The notes beneath the pieces are model-generated. The model worked only from the letters and a program-made list of their open reading frames with translations, was not told where the DNA came from and did no database searches. DNA of 64,000 bases, taken from Collinsella sp. An2 (GTDB taxonomy: Bacteria; Actinomycetota; Coriobacteriia; Coriobacteriales; Coriobacteriaceae). The stretch spans positions 81,014 through 145,013 of the forward strand of contig NZ_NFJW01000005.1 of assembly GCF_002160065.1 (NCBI RefSeq). The letters run 5' to 3'. Position 1 is the first letter of the stretch. Each line of letters starts with the position of its first letter. Below, one piece after another: positions 63,887 to 64,000 of this stretch. Made by a program: the position numbers and the translations under genes.

Positions 63887-64000
63887 AGACGATATGAGAA
63901 AGCCATTGAGGGAAAGCCTCCCCGCGGCATACCGGGTCGCGGGCTGGGCGGGAACAATGGCTTTGTAATCGTCGCCTGCGGTGCCGCCGTACCGCACGTA
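63887..64000 (+). mobile_element. IS110-family element, second left end (runs off the window)
   Basis: From AGACGATATGAG onward it matches 60536-60649 with a few substitutions and small indels, including both stems of the candidate bridge RNA. The window ends about 20 bases before the expected transposase start, so whether this copy is complete cannot be seen. Confidence 0.8.

Noticed and set aside
63619..63957. Ala-rich hydrophobic minus-strand protein
   Set aside because: The frame begins in the IS110 end and its hydrophobicity comes from GCC/ACC low-complexity DNA; other frames there are equally open.

Overview
The window is about 64 kb of GC-rich bacterial chromosome (by eye well above 60 % GC). 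Gene content and style point to class Coriobacteriia, most likely Collinsella or a close relative: a RicT with a very long basic tail, a topoisomerase I with an archaeal-looking active site, a Lac-type PTS with a GH4 hydrolase, a family II pyrophosphatase, and many short palindromic intergenic repeats. This placement is inferred from gene content only. Almost all sequence is housekeeping chromosome; mobile DNA is limited to IS110-family ends and small palindromic repeats.

Layout. 0-7.6 kb (minus strand): degV (cut by the left edge), hpf, an orphan solute-binding lipoprotein, comF, then ricT-holB-tmk, three overlapping or abutting genes. 7.7-9.5 kb: an accessory pocket with an AbiEi-like/DUF559-like nuclease gene between two near-identical palindromic repeats. 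9.5-20.1 kb (minus): topA; an XRE membrane regulator with a DUF4097 protein; tatA-tatC-hypA-hypB (Tat export plus nickel insertion for hydrogenase); a STAS anti-anti-sigma factor; an aminotransferase followed by two small membrane-anchored proteins. 20.4-26.6 kb: an 84-aa unknown gene, nhaA, ppaC, a ROK glucokinase and brnQ. 26.8-30.6 kb: a membrane-anchored Mrr-type nuclease convergent with pcrA; pcrA carries an in-frame inverted-repeat insertion. 30.8-34.0 kb (plus): deoC, deoD, deoB for deoxynucleoside breakdown. 34.3-36.4 kb: an MFS exporter and a stand-alone RarA C-terminal-domain protein. 36.7-42.3 kb (minus): a PTS operon, regulator-EIIA-EIIB-EIIC-6-phospho-alpha-glucosidase, whose EIIC gene is broken by an in-frame TGA. 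42.5-53 kb: an FAD oxidoreductase, uppP, uspA, an intramembrane-sensing two-component system, purH, a DUF2207 protein and ferritin. 53.1-59 kb: a NarL-type two-component system divergent from a three-gene ABC exporter, with matching palindromes in front of both. 59.2-64 kb: gluQ, a long repeat array, a truncated IS110 element against a tRNA-Ser(GCU) gene, a 798-aa unknown protein, and a second IS110 left end running off the window.

The most unusual feature is a family of intergenic elements built from ~10-bp boxes (consensus ACGYAACTT) at an exact 20-bp period. Boxes lie in opposite orientations on the two sides of a hairpin core, at three places (7744-7860, 9220-9390, 60211-60405). Other exact-period arrays occur at 25143-25202 (10 bp), 45936-46033 (29 bp) and 53034-53155 (23 bp). 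Also notable are a 98-bp inverted-repeat element inside the pcrA coding sequence, two IS110 left ends with the same predicted two-hairpin RNA fold, and a terminator whose stem doubles as the comF ribosome-binding site.
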